Source: Sedimentitalea nanhaiensis DSM 24252
GTDB lineage: Bacteria > Pseudomonadota > Alphaproteobacteria > Rhodobacterales > Rhodobacteraceae
Reading direction: 5' to 3'
DNA length: 64,000 nt
NCBI RefSeq assembly: GCF_000473225.1
Contig: NZ_KI421509.1
Coordinates: forward strand, 1,714,483 to 1,778,482
In this document: positions 7,019 to 14,994 of the stretch, in pieces
Position numbering within the stretch: position 1 is the first letter of the stretch
Layout: the number at the start of each line of letters is the position of its first letter
Notes under the pieces: model-generated
The model's database searches: none
Told to the model about the DNA's origin: nothing
The model's input: only the letters and a program-made list of their open reading frames with translations
Program-made: the position numbers and the translations under genes

Positions 7019-7066
7019 ATGGGAGACATAGAGGACCCTTGGCACTCCCGCCCGATCGACGTCCAC
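7019..7066 (+). pseudogene. Truncated polymerase-like gene, third copy
   Basis: ATG at 7019 begins MGDIEDPWHSRPIDVH, one residue different from the intact gene at 155 (Glu-Asn to Glu-Asp). After 16 codons the IS3-family element begins, and the rest of the gene is absent on the far side. This shows a third copy of the gene start and probably a deletion caused by the insertion. Confidence 0.85.
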
Positions 7067-7104
7067 TGGACGTGTCGCGCTTTTGTGCTGTCCCAAGTGC
7101 TCGT

Positions 7105-7962
7105 TTAAGCCACGTTCCGTTCGAAGGCGACCGGGCTTTTCCAACCCAATGCTGAGTGCCGTCGACGCGGATTGTAGAAGCCGTTGATGTATTCGAAGAT
7201 CGCGATCGCGGCTTGCCGCCTTGTTTCCCACGACCGTCGCCAGATCAGCTCGGCCTTGATGGTCTTGAAGAAGGTTTCGACGGCAGCGTTGTCGTAACAA
7301 TTGCCTTTTCCACTCATCGATACCTCGAAGCCATGCTGACGCAGGATCTTCTGGTAGTCGTGGGAACAGTATTGGCTGCCGCGGTCCGTGTGATGGATGC
7401 AGCCCCTGGGCGGCGCACGGAACGCAATGGCCATGTTCAACGCCCGGATCTCCAGGTCCCGCTTCATGCGATTGCTGACGGCCCAGCCGATGACCCGCCG
7501 GGAATGCAGATCAAGGATGACCGCCAGATACAGCCAGCCTTCTTGGGTCCAGACATAACTGATGTCGCCCGCCCATTTCCGGTTCGGACGGGCTGCCGAG
7601 AAGTCCCGGTTCAGCAGGTTCGGTGCGATGTTGAAGCTGTGGTCGCTGTCCGTGGTCGCCTTGAACGTCCTGTTCCTTCTAACCGCAATGCCGTTATCAC
7701 GCATCAAGCGTCCGATGCGGCGGTGGCCGACTGGCAGGCCCAACTCTTCCAATTCCTCGGTCATGCGTGGCCGGCCATAGCTGCCGAGAGACAGGGCGAA
7801 CTGTTCACGGATATGAGCCGGCACAACCATGTCCTTGCGTTGGCTCTGGCTGAGGGGACGGCTTCGGAAGGCCCCATACCCCGGCGGGCTGACATCCATG
7901 ATCTGGCACAGCCATTGGACGGGCGACATTTCGGCGTGCTTTGCGATGAAAGCGAACCTCAT
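7105..7962 (-). CDS. IS3-family transposase OrfB
   Basis: This 285-aa DDE transposase has an HTH_21-like N-terminal part (SLGSYGRPRMTEEL) and an rve integrase core. The core contains WAGDISYVWT (first Asp), HTDRGSQY (second Asp) and the catalytic Glu in YDNAAVETFFKTIK, and the protein ends with the typical YNPRRRHSALGWKSP. Its ATG overlaps the OrfA stop (ATGA), so translation is coupled; in this family OrfAB fusion by frameshifting is also usual. The OrfB frame is intact. Confidence 0.93.
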   Translation of the reverse strand: MRFAFIAKHAEMSPVQWLCQIMDVSPPGYGAFRSRPLSQSQRKDMVVPAHIREQFALSLGSYGRPRMTEELEELGLPVGHRRIGRLMRDNGIAVRRNRTFKATTDSDHSFNIAPNLLNRDFSAARPNRKWAGDISYVWTQEGWLYLAVILDLHSRRVIGWAVSNRMKRDLEIRALNMAIAFRAPPRGCIHHTDRGSQYCSHDYQKILRQHGFEVSMSGKGNCYDNAAVETFFKTIKAELIWRRSWETRRQAAIAIFEYINGFYNPRRRHSALGWKSPVAFERNVA

Positions 7963-8235
7963 TTGCTTCGCTCCGCAAAGAACTGGGTGGCCTTTTTTAG
8001 CACGTCCCTCTCCTCCCGGAGCATACGGTTCTCTTTCCGCAGCTCGGCGACCTCGCGCTCGAGATCGGATTGGGCGGCTGGCTTCTCGGGATTGCGCCGA
8101 TCCTGCTGGATCCAGCGGCTCAACGTCGAGAAGCCGACGCCAAAATCTGCTGCAACCTGCCTACGCGGCAAACCGCTCGTCAACGCTAGCCGCCACTGCC
8201 TCGGCGCGGAATTCCGGGGTTGGTTTCACTACCAT
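7959..8235 (-). pseudogene. IS3-family OrfA, frameshifted near its start
   Basis: ATG at 8235 begins MVVKPTPEFRAEAV, the normal start of this OrfA type, but an extra G near 8197 shifts the frame into an early stop. Removing that base restores VRLALTSGLPRRQVAADFG and a full-length HTH plus leucine-zipper protein ending at 7959. A TTG at 8183 could give a shorter product that retains part of the HTH. With OrfA damaged, autonomous transposition is probably impaired. Confidence 0.7.
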
Positions 8236-8362
8236 GATGTCTCTCCTTTGTGGCAAAATACCAAGTCAAAGGAGCGGAACAATTCCGTGACAGGTCCAAA
8301 CTGCTTACCGCACGGTTCGTGCGCACGCTGGCAGAAAGCACCCGGCATCGGACCGGGGCTGC

Positions 8363-8770
8363 TCATCGTTCAGACGTTGATCCGAATTGCCGCCAGGCCA
8401 AAACCGAAATAACCGCCCAGACGCCTGTACGCAGGGTCATCTCGCCGACGGTACGGGCTTCATAGGTACCGCCTTGCAGAACATGCATGCCAAAGCCCAG
8501 GAAAACCAAAACGGTACAGCCGAAGATGCCCAACGAGATCCATACCGCTGGACGGTGCCGCAGAAACAGCCCGACGCCGGCCACGACATAGGCGAACCCG
8601 GCCAGGAAGTTGAACCATAGCACGAAGGGCACGGCATCGCCCACCGCCGCACGGGCCTCGGCCCCGCCGAACAAGGCACGCCCACCCGAAAAGACGGTCA
8701 GCACCCCAAACACGATGGCCACAGCCGCCGCGATCTTCAGGGTATTGCTGCCAGAGTTTGCCTCGGTCAT
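8363..8770 (-). CDS. Small integral membrane protein linked to ABC exporter
   Basis: This 135-aa protein has four predicted membrane helices (about 10-30, 45-68, 74-95, 105-128) and no catalytic motif. Its ATG overlaps the stop of the ABC ATPase gene (ATGA at 8767-8770), so it is the last gene of the exporter operon. No family was recognised. It ends 65 bp from the IS element, the first backbone gene after the mobile region. A role in the exporter is inferred only from the operon. Confidence 0.8.
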   Translation of the reverse strand: MTEANSGSNTLKIAAAVAIVFGVLTVFSGGRALFGGAEARAAVGDAVPFVLWFNFLAGFAYVVAGVGLFLRHRPAVWISLGIFGCTVLVFLGFGMHVLQGGTYEARTVGEMTLRTGVWAVISVLAWRQFGSTSER

Positions 8771-9474
8771 GCCATATCTCCCCCGTCAAGCCGCCCATCG
8801 CGCAGATGGAACAGTTTGTCGAACCGGTCATAGATCTTTTCGTCATGCGTCACCGCAATGATACAAGCATCCTGTTCGGCGGCAAGTTTGCGCAGCAGAT
8901 CCATCACGATCCCCGCCCGCTTGCTGTCGAGCGCGGCTGTTGGTTCGTCGGCCAGAATGATACGCGGGCTATTGGCCAGAGCGCGGGCGATGGCGACCCG
9001 CTGCGCCTCGCCGCCCGACAGAAGTGCCGGCATCGAATCCTTGCGGTGACCAACCTCCAGGTAGTCCAGCAATTCAAGGGCGCGCCGTTGCGCTTCGGTT
9101 GCGGATTTCCCGGCCAGTTTCAGGACAAGCGCCACATTATCCTTGGCATCGAGAAACGGCAACAGATTGTGGAATTGAAAAATGAACCCGATCTTGTCCA
9201 GCCTCAGCTTGCGCAGGTCGCTGCGAAGCCAGCGGTTGTCATAGACCAGTTCATCGTCCAACGTGACCTTGCCAGCGCTCGGATCGATAATGCAGCCAAT
9301 GACGTTCAGAAGCGTCGTTTTTCCCGATCCGGACGGGCCGAGCAGCGCCACCACTTCGCCTGCATGCACCGCAAGATCGATATCCTTCAGGGCATCGACA
9401 CGGGCATCGCCTTCGCCGAAATGTTTGGAGACATTGGCCACATCGACAATCACCCGGCGCGGGTCCACGGACAT
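8767..9474 (-). CDS. ABC exporter ATPase (LolD/MacB/DevA-type)
   Basis: This 235-aa nucleotide-binding subunit shows Walker A GPSGSGKTT, the Q-loop region FIFQFHNLLPF, signature LSGGEAQRV, Walker B IILADEPTAALD and an H-loop VTHDE. The start at 9474 (MSVDPRR) is preferred to a longer in-frame start at 9555, because it follows the permease stop by 4 nt. With the downstream-membrane permease and HlyD-like adaptor it forms a DevBCA/MacAB-style exporter. The substrate is unknown (lipid, peptide or drug). Confidence 0.93.
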   Translation of the reverse strand: MSVDPRRVIVDVANVSKHFGEGDARVDALKDIDLAVHAGEVVALLGPSGSGKTTLLNVIGCIIDPSAGKVTLDDELVYDNRWLRSDLRKLRLDKIGFIFQFHNLLPFLDAKDNVALVLKLAGKSATEAQRRALELLDYLEVGHRKDSMPALLSGGEAQRVAIARALANSPRIILADEPTAALDSKRAGIVMDLLRKLAAEQDACIIAVTHDEKIYDRFDKLFHLRDGRLDGGDMA

Positions 9475-9478
9475 CGCC

Positions 9479-10615
9479 CTATCCCCCGATCGCAGTGGCC
9501 GGATCGACCTTGAGCGCCGCGCGCACGCCAAGTCCGCTGGCGGCGATGCAGACAACCAGAATGATCCCGGCCAGGGCGGCGGCGTTGATCGGCTCCAGCA
9601 CCACCCGGCGTGGGAAATAGTCCTTGACCAGCAGGATCAGGATCAAACCAAAGCTCCATCCGACCGCACCCAGGGCCAATGATTGCTGCACGATCAAGCC
9701 GATGATGGTGCGATCAGGCGCGCCGATCAGCTTTAGTGTGGCAATCTGCTTCAGCTTTTCCATGGTCATGGTGTAGATGATCAGCGCAATCACCACTGCC
9801 GAAACGGTCAGCAGGATGCCGAGAAACAGGCCGATCTGCCGCTTGGCGCGATCCACGACAGAGAGCAGCAATATTGATTCCTGATCGGCCTGTGTCAGGG
9901 CCGTCAGATGCTTCCACTGCTGCACCGTCTGCGCCACGGCCTGTGGGTCAGCGTTCGGCTTCAGCCGCGCGATCACGGCTGCGACGCTATCCTGGCTTTC
10001 CAGCAGCCCGGCACCTCGCGCCTCCTGAACGCGCTGCGCCGCAGGTGCCAGCTGAGTTTGCAGCACCTGGGCGTCACGCAGTGTTATGAACGCCGCAGGA
10101 TCTCCGCCCGAGTTCGTCGTATCTTCGACCAGTCCAACAACCGTGAATGGGTTGCGCCCCAACCGGATCACGTCGCCGATGGACAGGCCGGATTTGACAT
10201 CGGCCACGATCTCGAAATGCGATTGTTCAATTCCGCGCCCCTGCGAGACCACATCTGGACCGCCGGGGCGGCCTGGCTCGTAGCCGATAAGATAAAGCCG
10301 CAGCGTATCGCCGCGAAAAGGTGCTTCGACGGTCTGATAGGTGATGCTGCCGGCTGCGACCACGCCATGCAGCCTCGCCACCGCATCGCGGGTACCGCCG
10401 GGAAGTTTCGACGCTTCGGCAAAAGGCCCCTGGGTGCCGGATTCAACGACCCACAGGTCGACCTGCGGCGCCTTGACGATATTCAGCGCGTCAGAAACCA
10501 ACCCGTTGTAGATGCCGATCATCGCCAGAACGACCGCCATCAGCAGACTCAGCCCCAGACAGGTCAGTACGAAGCGGAACAGGTTGTGGCGCACATCGCG
10601 GTAGGCAAGATTCAT
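9479..10615 (-). CDS. ABC exporter permease (FtsX/MacB, DevC-like)
   Basis: This 378-aa permease has one N-terminal membrane helix (about 14-36), a large periplasmic domain (about 40-255) and three C-terminal helices (about 268-288, 312-345, 350-370), the FtsX/MacB topology. The ATG at 10615 overlaps the adaptor stop (10612) in an ATGA. It should move substrate from the inner membrane or periplasm using the ATPase encoded next. Confidence 0.92.
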   Translation of the reverse strand: MNLAYRDVRHNLFRFVLTCLGLSLLMAVVLAMIGIYNGLVSDALNIVKAPQVDLWVVESGTQGPFAEASKLPGGTRDAVARLHGVVAAGSITYQTVEAPFRGDTLRLYLIGYEPGRPGGPDVVSQGRGIEQSHFEIVADVKSGLSIGDVIRLGRNPFTVVGLVEDTTNSGGDPAAFITLRDAQVLQTQLAPAAQRVQEARGAGLLESQDSVAAVIARLKPNADPQAVAQTVQQWKHLTALTQADQESILLLSVVDRAKRQIGLFLGILLTVSAVVIALIIYTMTMEKLKQIATLKLIGAPDRTIIGLIVQQSLALGAVGWSFGLILILLVKDYFPRRVVLEPINAAALAGIILVVCIAASGLGVRAALKVDPATAIGG

Positions 10616-11766
10616 GGCCCATTCCCCCCTGACACGCGCACCAAACGACCCTCGGCCAAGCCCTTGGCCGGGGTGGAAATGACGCGCGCGCCATCGGGCA
10701 GATCGCTGACCAGTTCGACGCGTGCATCTTCGGTCCGGTAACCGAATACCGCCGACACCCGCGCTGCACGTCCGTCCTGCGCAATCCAGATGCGTCCTTC
10801 ATGCCCGTCAAACCCGGTTATGGCGATCTCCGGAACCAGCAGGGCTTTGGTCAGTTCGGCCACCGTGATCCGCACCTCTGCCTGCTCGCCCAGAAAAACC
10901 TGCACCGGGCATTGTTCGCAGGCAATCCAGACCCGGCGCTCCTCGTTCACCCGGTCGCTTTCGATCCCGATCCGTACGATCTTTCCGCTGAACACTTGAT
11001 GAGGCAGAGATCGCAACCGCACTTCGGCGGTTTGCCCGATCGACAGTGCCCCGGCGCGCTCTTCGTCGACATAGGCCAGCGTCCAGACCGTCGCCGGGTC
11101 CATCAGGGTAAATATTCGCTCACCCGCGCGGACAACGGTTCCGGTTTCGACATGGCGCTCGACGATCACCGCATCAAAGGGTGCCCGCAGAACGTGTTGG
11201 TTAAGCAGCACACGCTCGAATTGCAGGGCTGCCTCGGCATCTTTGTGCATGGACCTCGCCACCTCGGCTTCGCTTGCCGCGACGGCCAGATCGGCTGCGG
11301 CGACATCGACATCACGTTGCGCCTCTTCAGCAGCTTCGGCCGAAACGGCATTGCGGCCCGCAAGTTCCTTCCGCCGCGTATTGGTCGCCTCCCGCTGCGC
11401 CAGAATGGCGCGGGCACGAGTCACGCTCGCTTCTGCCTTTGCCAACGTGGCCTTTGCGGCAGCAACGCCAGCCTCGGCCCGCGCAACCCGCGCCTGCTGT
11501 TGCGCCGGATGAAGGCGGGCCAGAACCTGTCCCTTGGAAACCGCATCTCCGCTGTCGACATCAAGCGCGGACAGGGCCGCACCAAGCTCGAAACCGACGT
11601 CCGAAACGATCCTGGCCTCGACCGTGCCCAATCCGTAAATGCGAATCGGGACATCATGTGCAACAGATGCGATAGAAACACGGATCGGGCGCTCCATCAG
11701 GAAAAACCAGCCAAAGCTAACACCAGCCACGGCAAGAACAGCGGCCAAGACAATGCGATGCTTCAT
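10612..11766 (-). CDS. HlyD-family periplasmic adaptor of ABC exporter
   Basis: This 384-aa membrane-fusion protein has an N-terminal anchor (about 5-24), a lipoyl/barrel-sandwich half motif (LDVDSGDAVSKGQVLARL), a long Ala-rich coiled coil (about 95-190), a second lipoyl half (LRAPFDAVIVER) and beta-barrel domains. Two Cys residues (CEQCPVQ) lie in the barrel region, an unusual detail. Its ATG overlaps the TetR stop (11763). It likely links the permease to an outer-membrane channel that is not encoded here. Confidence 0.9.
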   Translation of the reverse strand: MKHRIVLAAVLAVAGVSFGWFFLMERPIRVSIASVAHDVPIRIYGLGTVEARIVSDVGFELGAALSALDVDSGDAVSKGQVLARLHPAQQQARVARAEAGVAAAKATLAKAEASVTRARAILAQREATNTRRKELAGRNAVSAEAAEEAQRDVDVAAADLAVAASEAEVARSMHKDAEAALQFERVLLNQHVLRAPFDAVIVERHVETGTVVRAGERIFTLMDPATVWTLAYVDEERAGALSIGQTAEVRLRSLPHQVFSGKIVRIGIESDRVNEERRVWIACEQCPVQVFLGEQAEVRITVAELTKALLVPEIAITGFDGHEGRIWIAQDGRAARVSAVFGYRTEDARVELVSDLPDGARVISTPAKGLAEGRLVRVSGGNGP

Positions 11767-12392
11767 CGTAAGCTCTCCGGATTGGGAAGACGGATCAACC
11801 GTATTTGCGCGTCAAGCAGGCGGCGCCCTTCAGTCACAAGAGCAAACCCTCGCTGGCCCAATGTCCATCGCATCGCCAGCCCCTGCACCAGCGATACCAG
11901 CAACAGCGCTCCGTCTTCGGGGGGCAAGCCGGGGTCGAACAGACCCGCTTTCTGACCCTCGGCCAGCTCGCGGGTCAACATCGCGACCAACTGGGTCATC
12001 AGGGCAAGAACGGATCGGCGCAGGTCGTCGTTTTCCACCTGCAACTCGCGCGAAAACAGGATCGACGGGATTGCCGGCATGGCCTCGATCTGGCGCAACT
12101 GCCCGAGGATCAACGCTTCGATCCGAGGCCCCGGATCGTCCGACGACGCCAGCGCTTCAGCCCAGGTCGCCTTCAGGCGCTCAGAGATCAACGCGGTCAC
12201 AGCTAACCACAGATCCTGTTTGGTTCGAAAATGCCGAAAAATGGCCGGCTGCGTCAGGCCGACCGCATCGGCAACGGCTTGCGTCGTCAGGCGATCCGGA
12301 CCCAATTCATCCGCAAGGCGCAGCACGGCGGCTGCGATCTCGGCCTTGCGCTCGTCTGCAGGCTTGCGACTCAACATGTGATATTGCCACAT
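11763..12392 (-). CDS. TetR-family repressor of the ABC exporter operon
   Basis: This 209-aa protein has an N-terminal TetR helix-turn-helix (VADAVGLTQPAIFRHF, about 43-58) and a helical ligand-binding C-terminal domain. It is the first gene of the exporter operon, with each following gene overlapping the previous. It most likely represses its own operon through the inverted repeat just upstream (12396-12417). An alternative ATG lies five codons in (12377); neither start has a strong ribosome site. Confidence 0.9.
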   Translation of the reverse strand: MWQYHMLSRKPADERKAEIAAAVLRLADELGPDRLTTQAVADAVGLTQPAIFRHFRTKQDLWLAVTALISERLKATWAEALASSDDPGPRIEALILGQLRQIEAMPAIPSILFSRELQVENDDLRRSVLALMTQLVAMLTRELAEGQKAGLFDPGLPPEDGALLLVSLVQGLAMRWTLGQRGFALVTEGRRLLDAQIRLIRLPNPESLR

Positions 12393-12395
12393 ATG

Positions 12396-12417
12396 TTAGT
12401 GATTAATAACTTACTAA
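12396..12417. promoter_or_regulatory. Candidate TetR operator
   Basis: TTAGTGA (12396-12402) and TTACTAA (12411-12417) form an inverted repeat with one mismatch per arm and an AT-rich centre, 3 bp upstream of the TetR start at 12392. Position and symmetry fit autorepression of the exporter operon. Confidence 0.55.
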
Positions 12418-12429
12418 TATGGGCAACCC

Positions 12430-12942
12430 ACCCTGTCAAGTAAAACGCCAGGAGATCACGGCTTCGTTTGCCCAGATCATCGCCAGTGCCGGACTCAAAA
12501 ACGGCAGAACGCCCCCTTTCTCCGCCTCTATGTGCAGACCAGAAGGTCGGCGGCAGTGCGCGCAGCGGTTCCGGCCTGACGTCAGAACCGGAAAGGTCCA
12601 CCACACCAGCGAAGTCCGATTGCGGCAAGGTCGACCCCGCCAACCCGGTGGCCACGACTGCGATGAAGATCGCAATGGAAAAACCGAAACGAGGCAGATC
12701 GCGGCACTCCTCCAACCGGCAAGCCCGAACAACAGGCCCAGGCCGACCGGTCCGACCATCGGACCGGCGATCAGAAATGAGAAGCTCGCACCCGAAGGAA
12801 CGCCCGCCGAAACGAAGACGATCGGCGTCAGCAACATCAGCACCTTCGGAACGTCATAGGCAAAAAAGGCAATGGCATTGCCGGTGTGACTGTCGTGCGC
12901 CACTGGAATGAGCGACGTTACCCATTCCGAGAACGGGATCAA
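12430..12942 (-). pseudogene. Decayed UPF0718/ArsP-like permease
   Basis: Fragments of a permease are readable. The N-terminal part (IAFFAYDVPKVLMLLTPIVF) is joined directly to a downstream part (GVPSGASFSFLIAGPMVG, then LGLLFGLAGW). The region between them in this family, which normally carries the conserved Cys/Pro-rich helix, is missing. After about 12681 the homologous reading (IAIFIAVVATGLA) continues in another frame. So there is an internal deletion and at least one frameshift. With the ArsR remnant upstream it looks like a dead arsenical-efflux operon. Confidence 0.6.
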
Positions 12943-13045
12943 CTGGCCGTATCACAGCCACCAAAACACGCCTGCTGCGATAACGCCCGAGACCGGAGAC
13001 AGTCGAACGCACCCGGCCGTATGTGCGAATCATGGGCTTCGGTTG

Positions 13046-13275
13046 TCATGCGACTTCGCTTTCCTGTTCTGCCGTGAGTGCCAATGCCGCATTGAGCACC
13101 GCGGCGATCTCGCGCGCAATCTCAGGGGGGCGCGGAGAACGCATCCATTGCGCATAGCGCCGATCGGTCACCAGACCGGCGTGCCTGAGAACTCGCATGT
13201 GCCGGAACATCCGGCTTTGCGTTGCGCCAAGTGCCTGCATCAATTCGCAGACGCAATGCTCTTAGCTGACCTTCG
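13046..13275 (-). pseudogene. Decayed ArsR-family repressor
   Basis: The frame reads EHCVCELMQALGATQSRM and continues RHMRVLRHAGLVTDRR, a clear ArsR winged helix. It has the CVCEL metal-binding motif of arsenic-responsive members and ends in a normal-looking tail at 13046. An in-frame TAA at about 13262-13264 lies directly before the EHCVCEL segment, and no intact N-terminus is found upstream. The stop and missing 5' end mark it as a pseudogene, the regulatory half of the decayed locus at 12430-13275. Confidence 0.65.
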
Positions 13276-13476
13276 GCATTGGCATCGCGTCAACGCGCGC
13301 CGACCGGGCCAAGGCGAGTGCCGCGACCGATTGGGTCCGCCGCTCCACAAATGAATTCGAGTGCAGGCGCCTTCGCCCCTTGCACGCTACGGATTAGGGA
13401 GAGAGAGCGGTCGTCCTCGAATGACTTCCGAAGATTAGGCAGCATGAAAGATCGATTCGATGGTTCTGTTTGCGGA

Positions 13477-14028
13477 TCAATCCCGCTCGTGGTCGGCAAG
13501 CGCCTTTTCCAGTTGCGGCATGAACCTCTGCTCAAAATCACTGCCCACCAACGGACCGACGAACTTGTACAACACGGTCCCGTCTCCAGCGATGATAAAA
13601 GTCTCTGGCGGCGCGGTCACGCCCCAATCGATCGAGTTGCGGCCATTGGGGTCGAAACCGATTCCGAGGAATGGATTGCCTTCGTCTGCCAAATAGGCGC
13701 GAGCCTGACTTTCCTTGTCCTTGAAATTGACACCGTAAAGGCGAATACCCTGCTCGCGCAGCCGCAAAAGGTTGGGATGCTCGGCCCGGCAGGGGGGACA
13801 CCAGCTGGCCCAATAATTGATCACCGTGACTTCGCCGCTTGTCAAATCCTCTGAGTCGATACCGGGATAACCTGCAAGGGCCGCTTCCGGCAGCGGCGGC
13901 GCGAGCTGGCCGATGAATTGCGAGGGCAAAGTATCCTTGTCGGGACGGAACATGCCCACCCCCGCCAAAACTACAAATGCGGCAAAGATGATCGGAGGTG
14001 CGATCATCAAGGGTGAAAACCTAGCCAT
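13477..14028 (-). CDS. ccmG: Thiol:disulfide oxidoreductase CcmG (DsbE)
   Basis: This 183-aa periplasmic thioredoxin-like protein has an N-terminal membrane anchor (about 6-24) and the active site WASWCPPCRAEHP, with the CcmG-type acidic insertion and GVTAPPETF cis-Pro region. It reduces apocytochrome c thiols for haem ligation in the Ccm system. The ATG at 14028 is chosen over one seven codons upstream because it fits the overlap with ccmD (8 nt) and gives a normal anchor. It is the last intact gene of the ccmABCDG run. Confidence 0.95.
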   Translation of the reverse strand: MARFSPLMIAPPIIFAAFVVLAGVGMFRPDKDTLPSQFIGQLAPPLPEAALAGYPGIDSEDLTSGEVTVINYWASWCPPCRAEHPNLLRLREQGIRLYGVNFKDKESQARAYLADEGNPFLGIGFDPNGRNSIDWGVTAPPETFIIAGDGTVLYKFVGPLVGSDFEQRFMPQLEKALADHERD

Positions 14029-14179
14029 TGCGTGCCGCTCTCTCTTCAATTTCCTTCATTTCGGCCCGCACCCGGCGTCCGCGCCACAGGCTGACCACAA
14101 CCAGCAGCCCCAGCAGCGCGATGGAAGCAACATAGGCCGACAGCACCGTGTCGGCGTATTTCCCGAGCTCCGGCATCAT
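14021..14179 (-). CDS. ccmD: Haem exporter protein CcmD
   Basis: This is a 52-aa protein (MMPELGKYADTVLSAY...) with one membrane helix at about 13-32 and a basic-acidic tail, the normal size and pattern of CcmD. CcmD helps release holo-CcmE from the CcmABC haem exporter. Its ATG overlaps the ccmC stop (ATGATG), and its end overlaps ccmG. Too short and weakly conserved to judge alone, it is secure from position. Confidence 0.9.
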   Translation of the reverse strand: MMPELGKYADTVLSAYVASIALLGLLVVVSLWRGRRVRAEMKEIEERAARNG

Positions 14180-14949
14180 GCCCCTACCCTTTCGCGTGCC
14201 AACAAGGCCCGGATCCGTCTTGCCCGGATCTCGGTGCCGGTGCGATACAACACCAACGCCACGAACAGAAGGACAAAACCCACAATGCAAACAAGCAAGG
14301 GGTAAAAGAACACGTTGCTGACCTTTTCCTGTGTATCGCCACCGGTGACCGCCTCGATCCGCATCACCGATGCGCCCTGATGCAGCCCCTGGTTCCAGAA
14401 ATTCACCGCATAGCGCGACAGGATGGCAAAAACCGAGCCGACCAGACACAGGACCGACGTCAGATCGGCAGCCGTGTCGGGGTTTTCAATCGCTTCCCAC
14501 AGCGCGATGTAGCCGAGATAGAACAGAAACAGGATCAGAAACGAGGTCAGACGCGGATCCCAGGCCCACCATGTACCCCACATCGGCTGCCCCCAGATGG
14601 CCCCGGTCGCCAGTGCGATCAGCGTCATCACCACGCCCACAGGGGCCGCAGCCCGCGCCGCCAGCGCGCTGACATGATGGCGGCGGATCAGCCAGATCAG
14701 CGAGGTCAGCAGCATCATAAACCAGGCATTGATCGCCAGTAACGCCGCGGGCACATGCAGATAGATGATCTTGACGGTCGCCCCCTGCCGATAATCATCC
14801 GGGGTAAAGAAGAAGCCCCAGATCAGCCCCACTGCCAGACAGGCAGCGGCGGAGGCCCAGAAAAACGGCAGCACCCGTTCCGTGGTTGCCAGGAACTTCT
14901 TTGGATTGGCATATTCCCAGAGGGCGTTGGCTTTGGTGGAGAATGTCAT
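14176..14949 (-). CDS. ccmC: Haem transporter CcmC
   Basis: This 257-aa protein has six membrane helices and the haem-handling WWD-type motif WGTWWAWDPRLTS (about residues 126-138), flanked by conserved His residues (IYLHVP and NQGLHQG). CcmC loads haem onto CcmE at the periplasmic face during cytochrome c maturation. It starts 45 bp after ccmB ends, the only real gap within the ccm run. Confidence 0.96.
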   Translation of the reverse strand: MTFSTKANALWEYANPKKFLATTERVLPFFWASAAACLAVGLIWGFFFTPDDYRQGATVKIIYLHVPAALLAINAWFMMLLTSLIWLIRRHHVSALAARAAAPVGVVMTLIALATGAIWGQPMWGTWWAWDPRLTSFLILFLFYLGYIALWEAIENPDTAADLTSVLCLVGSVFAILSRYAVNFWNQGLHQGASVMRIEAVTGGDTQEKVSNVFFYPLLVCIVGFVLLFVALVLYRTGTEIRARRIRALLARERVGA

Positions 14950-14994
14950 GCGGCCTATCTAGTCCGAGTCGGGGGCTATCTCAATTGACAAAGG

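Larger units (their letters stand above)
6630..7066 (+). repeat. Long repeat, copy C (truncated by IS)
   Basis: This copy carries the 234-bp upstream block (6630-6863), which appears identical to copy B, then the leader and 16 codons of the polymerase-like gene. It is cut by the IS element at 7067. Compared with copies A and B, the leader has about six substitutions and one added base. It is in direct orientation to copy A and inverted to copy B, so recombination could invert 2679-6629 or delete DNA between A and C. Confidence 0.95.
7067..8298 (-). mobile_element. IS3-family insertion sequence
   Basis: The element is 1232 bp, bounded by imperfect inverted ends: TGGACGTGTCGCG at 7067 and, on the other strand, TGGACCTGTCACG from 8298. 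It encodes OrfA and OrfB on the minus strand. The flanks (CAC on the left, AAC on the right) give no clear target duplication. The left flank is mobile-element DNA and the right flank is different backbone. That pattern fits an adjacent deletion or recombination at the IS. Confidence 0.9.

Noticed and set aside
8299-8362. Possible terminator between the IS and the membrane-protein gene
   Set aside because: AGCACCCGG and CCGGGGCTGCT pair imperfectly and no T tract follows on either strand.
13290-13476. Minus-strand frame continuing from before ccmG toward the ArsR relic
   Set aside because: No start context and no recognisable domain; probably spacer or unreadable remnant of the decayed locus.
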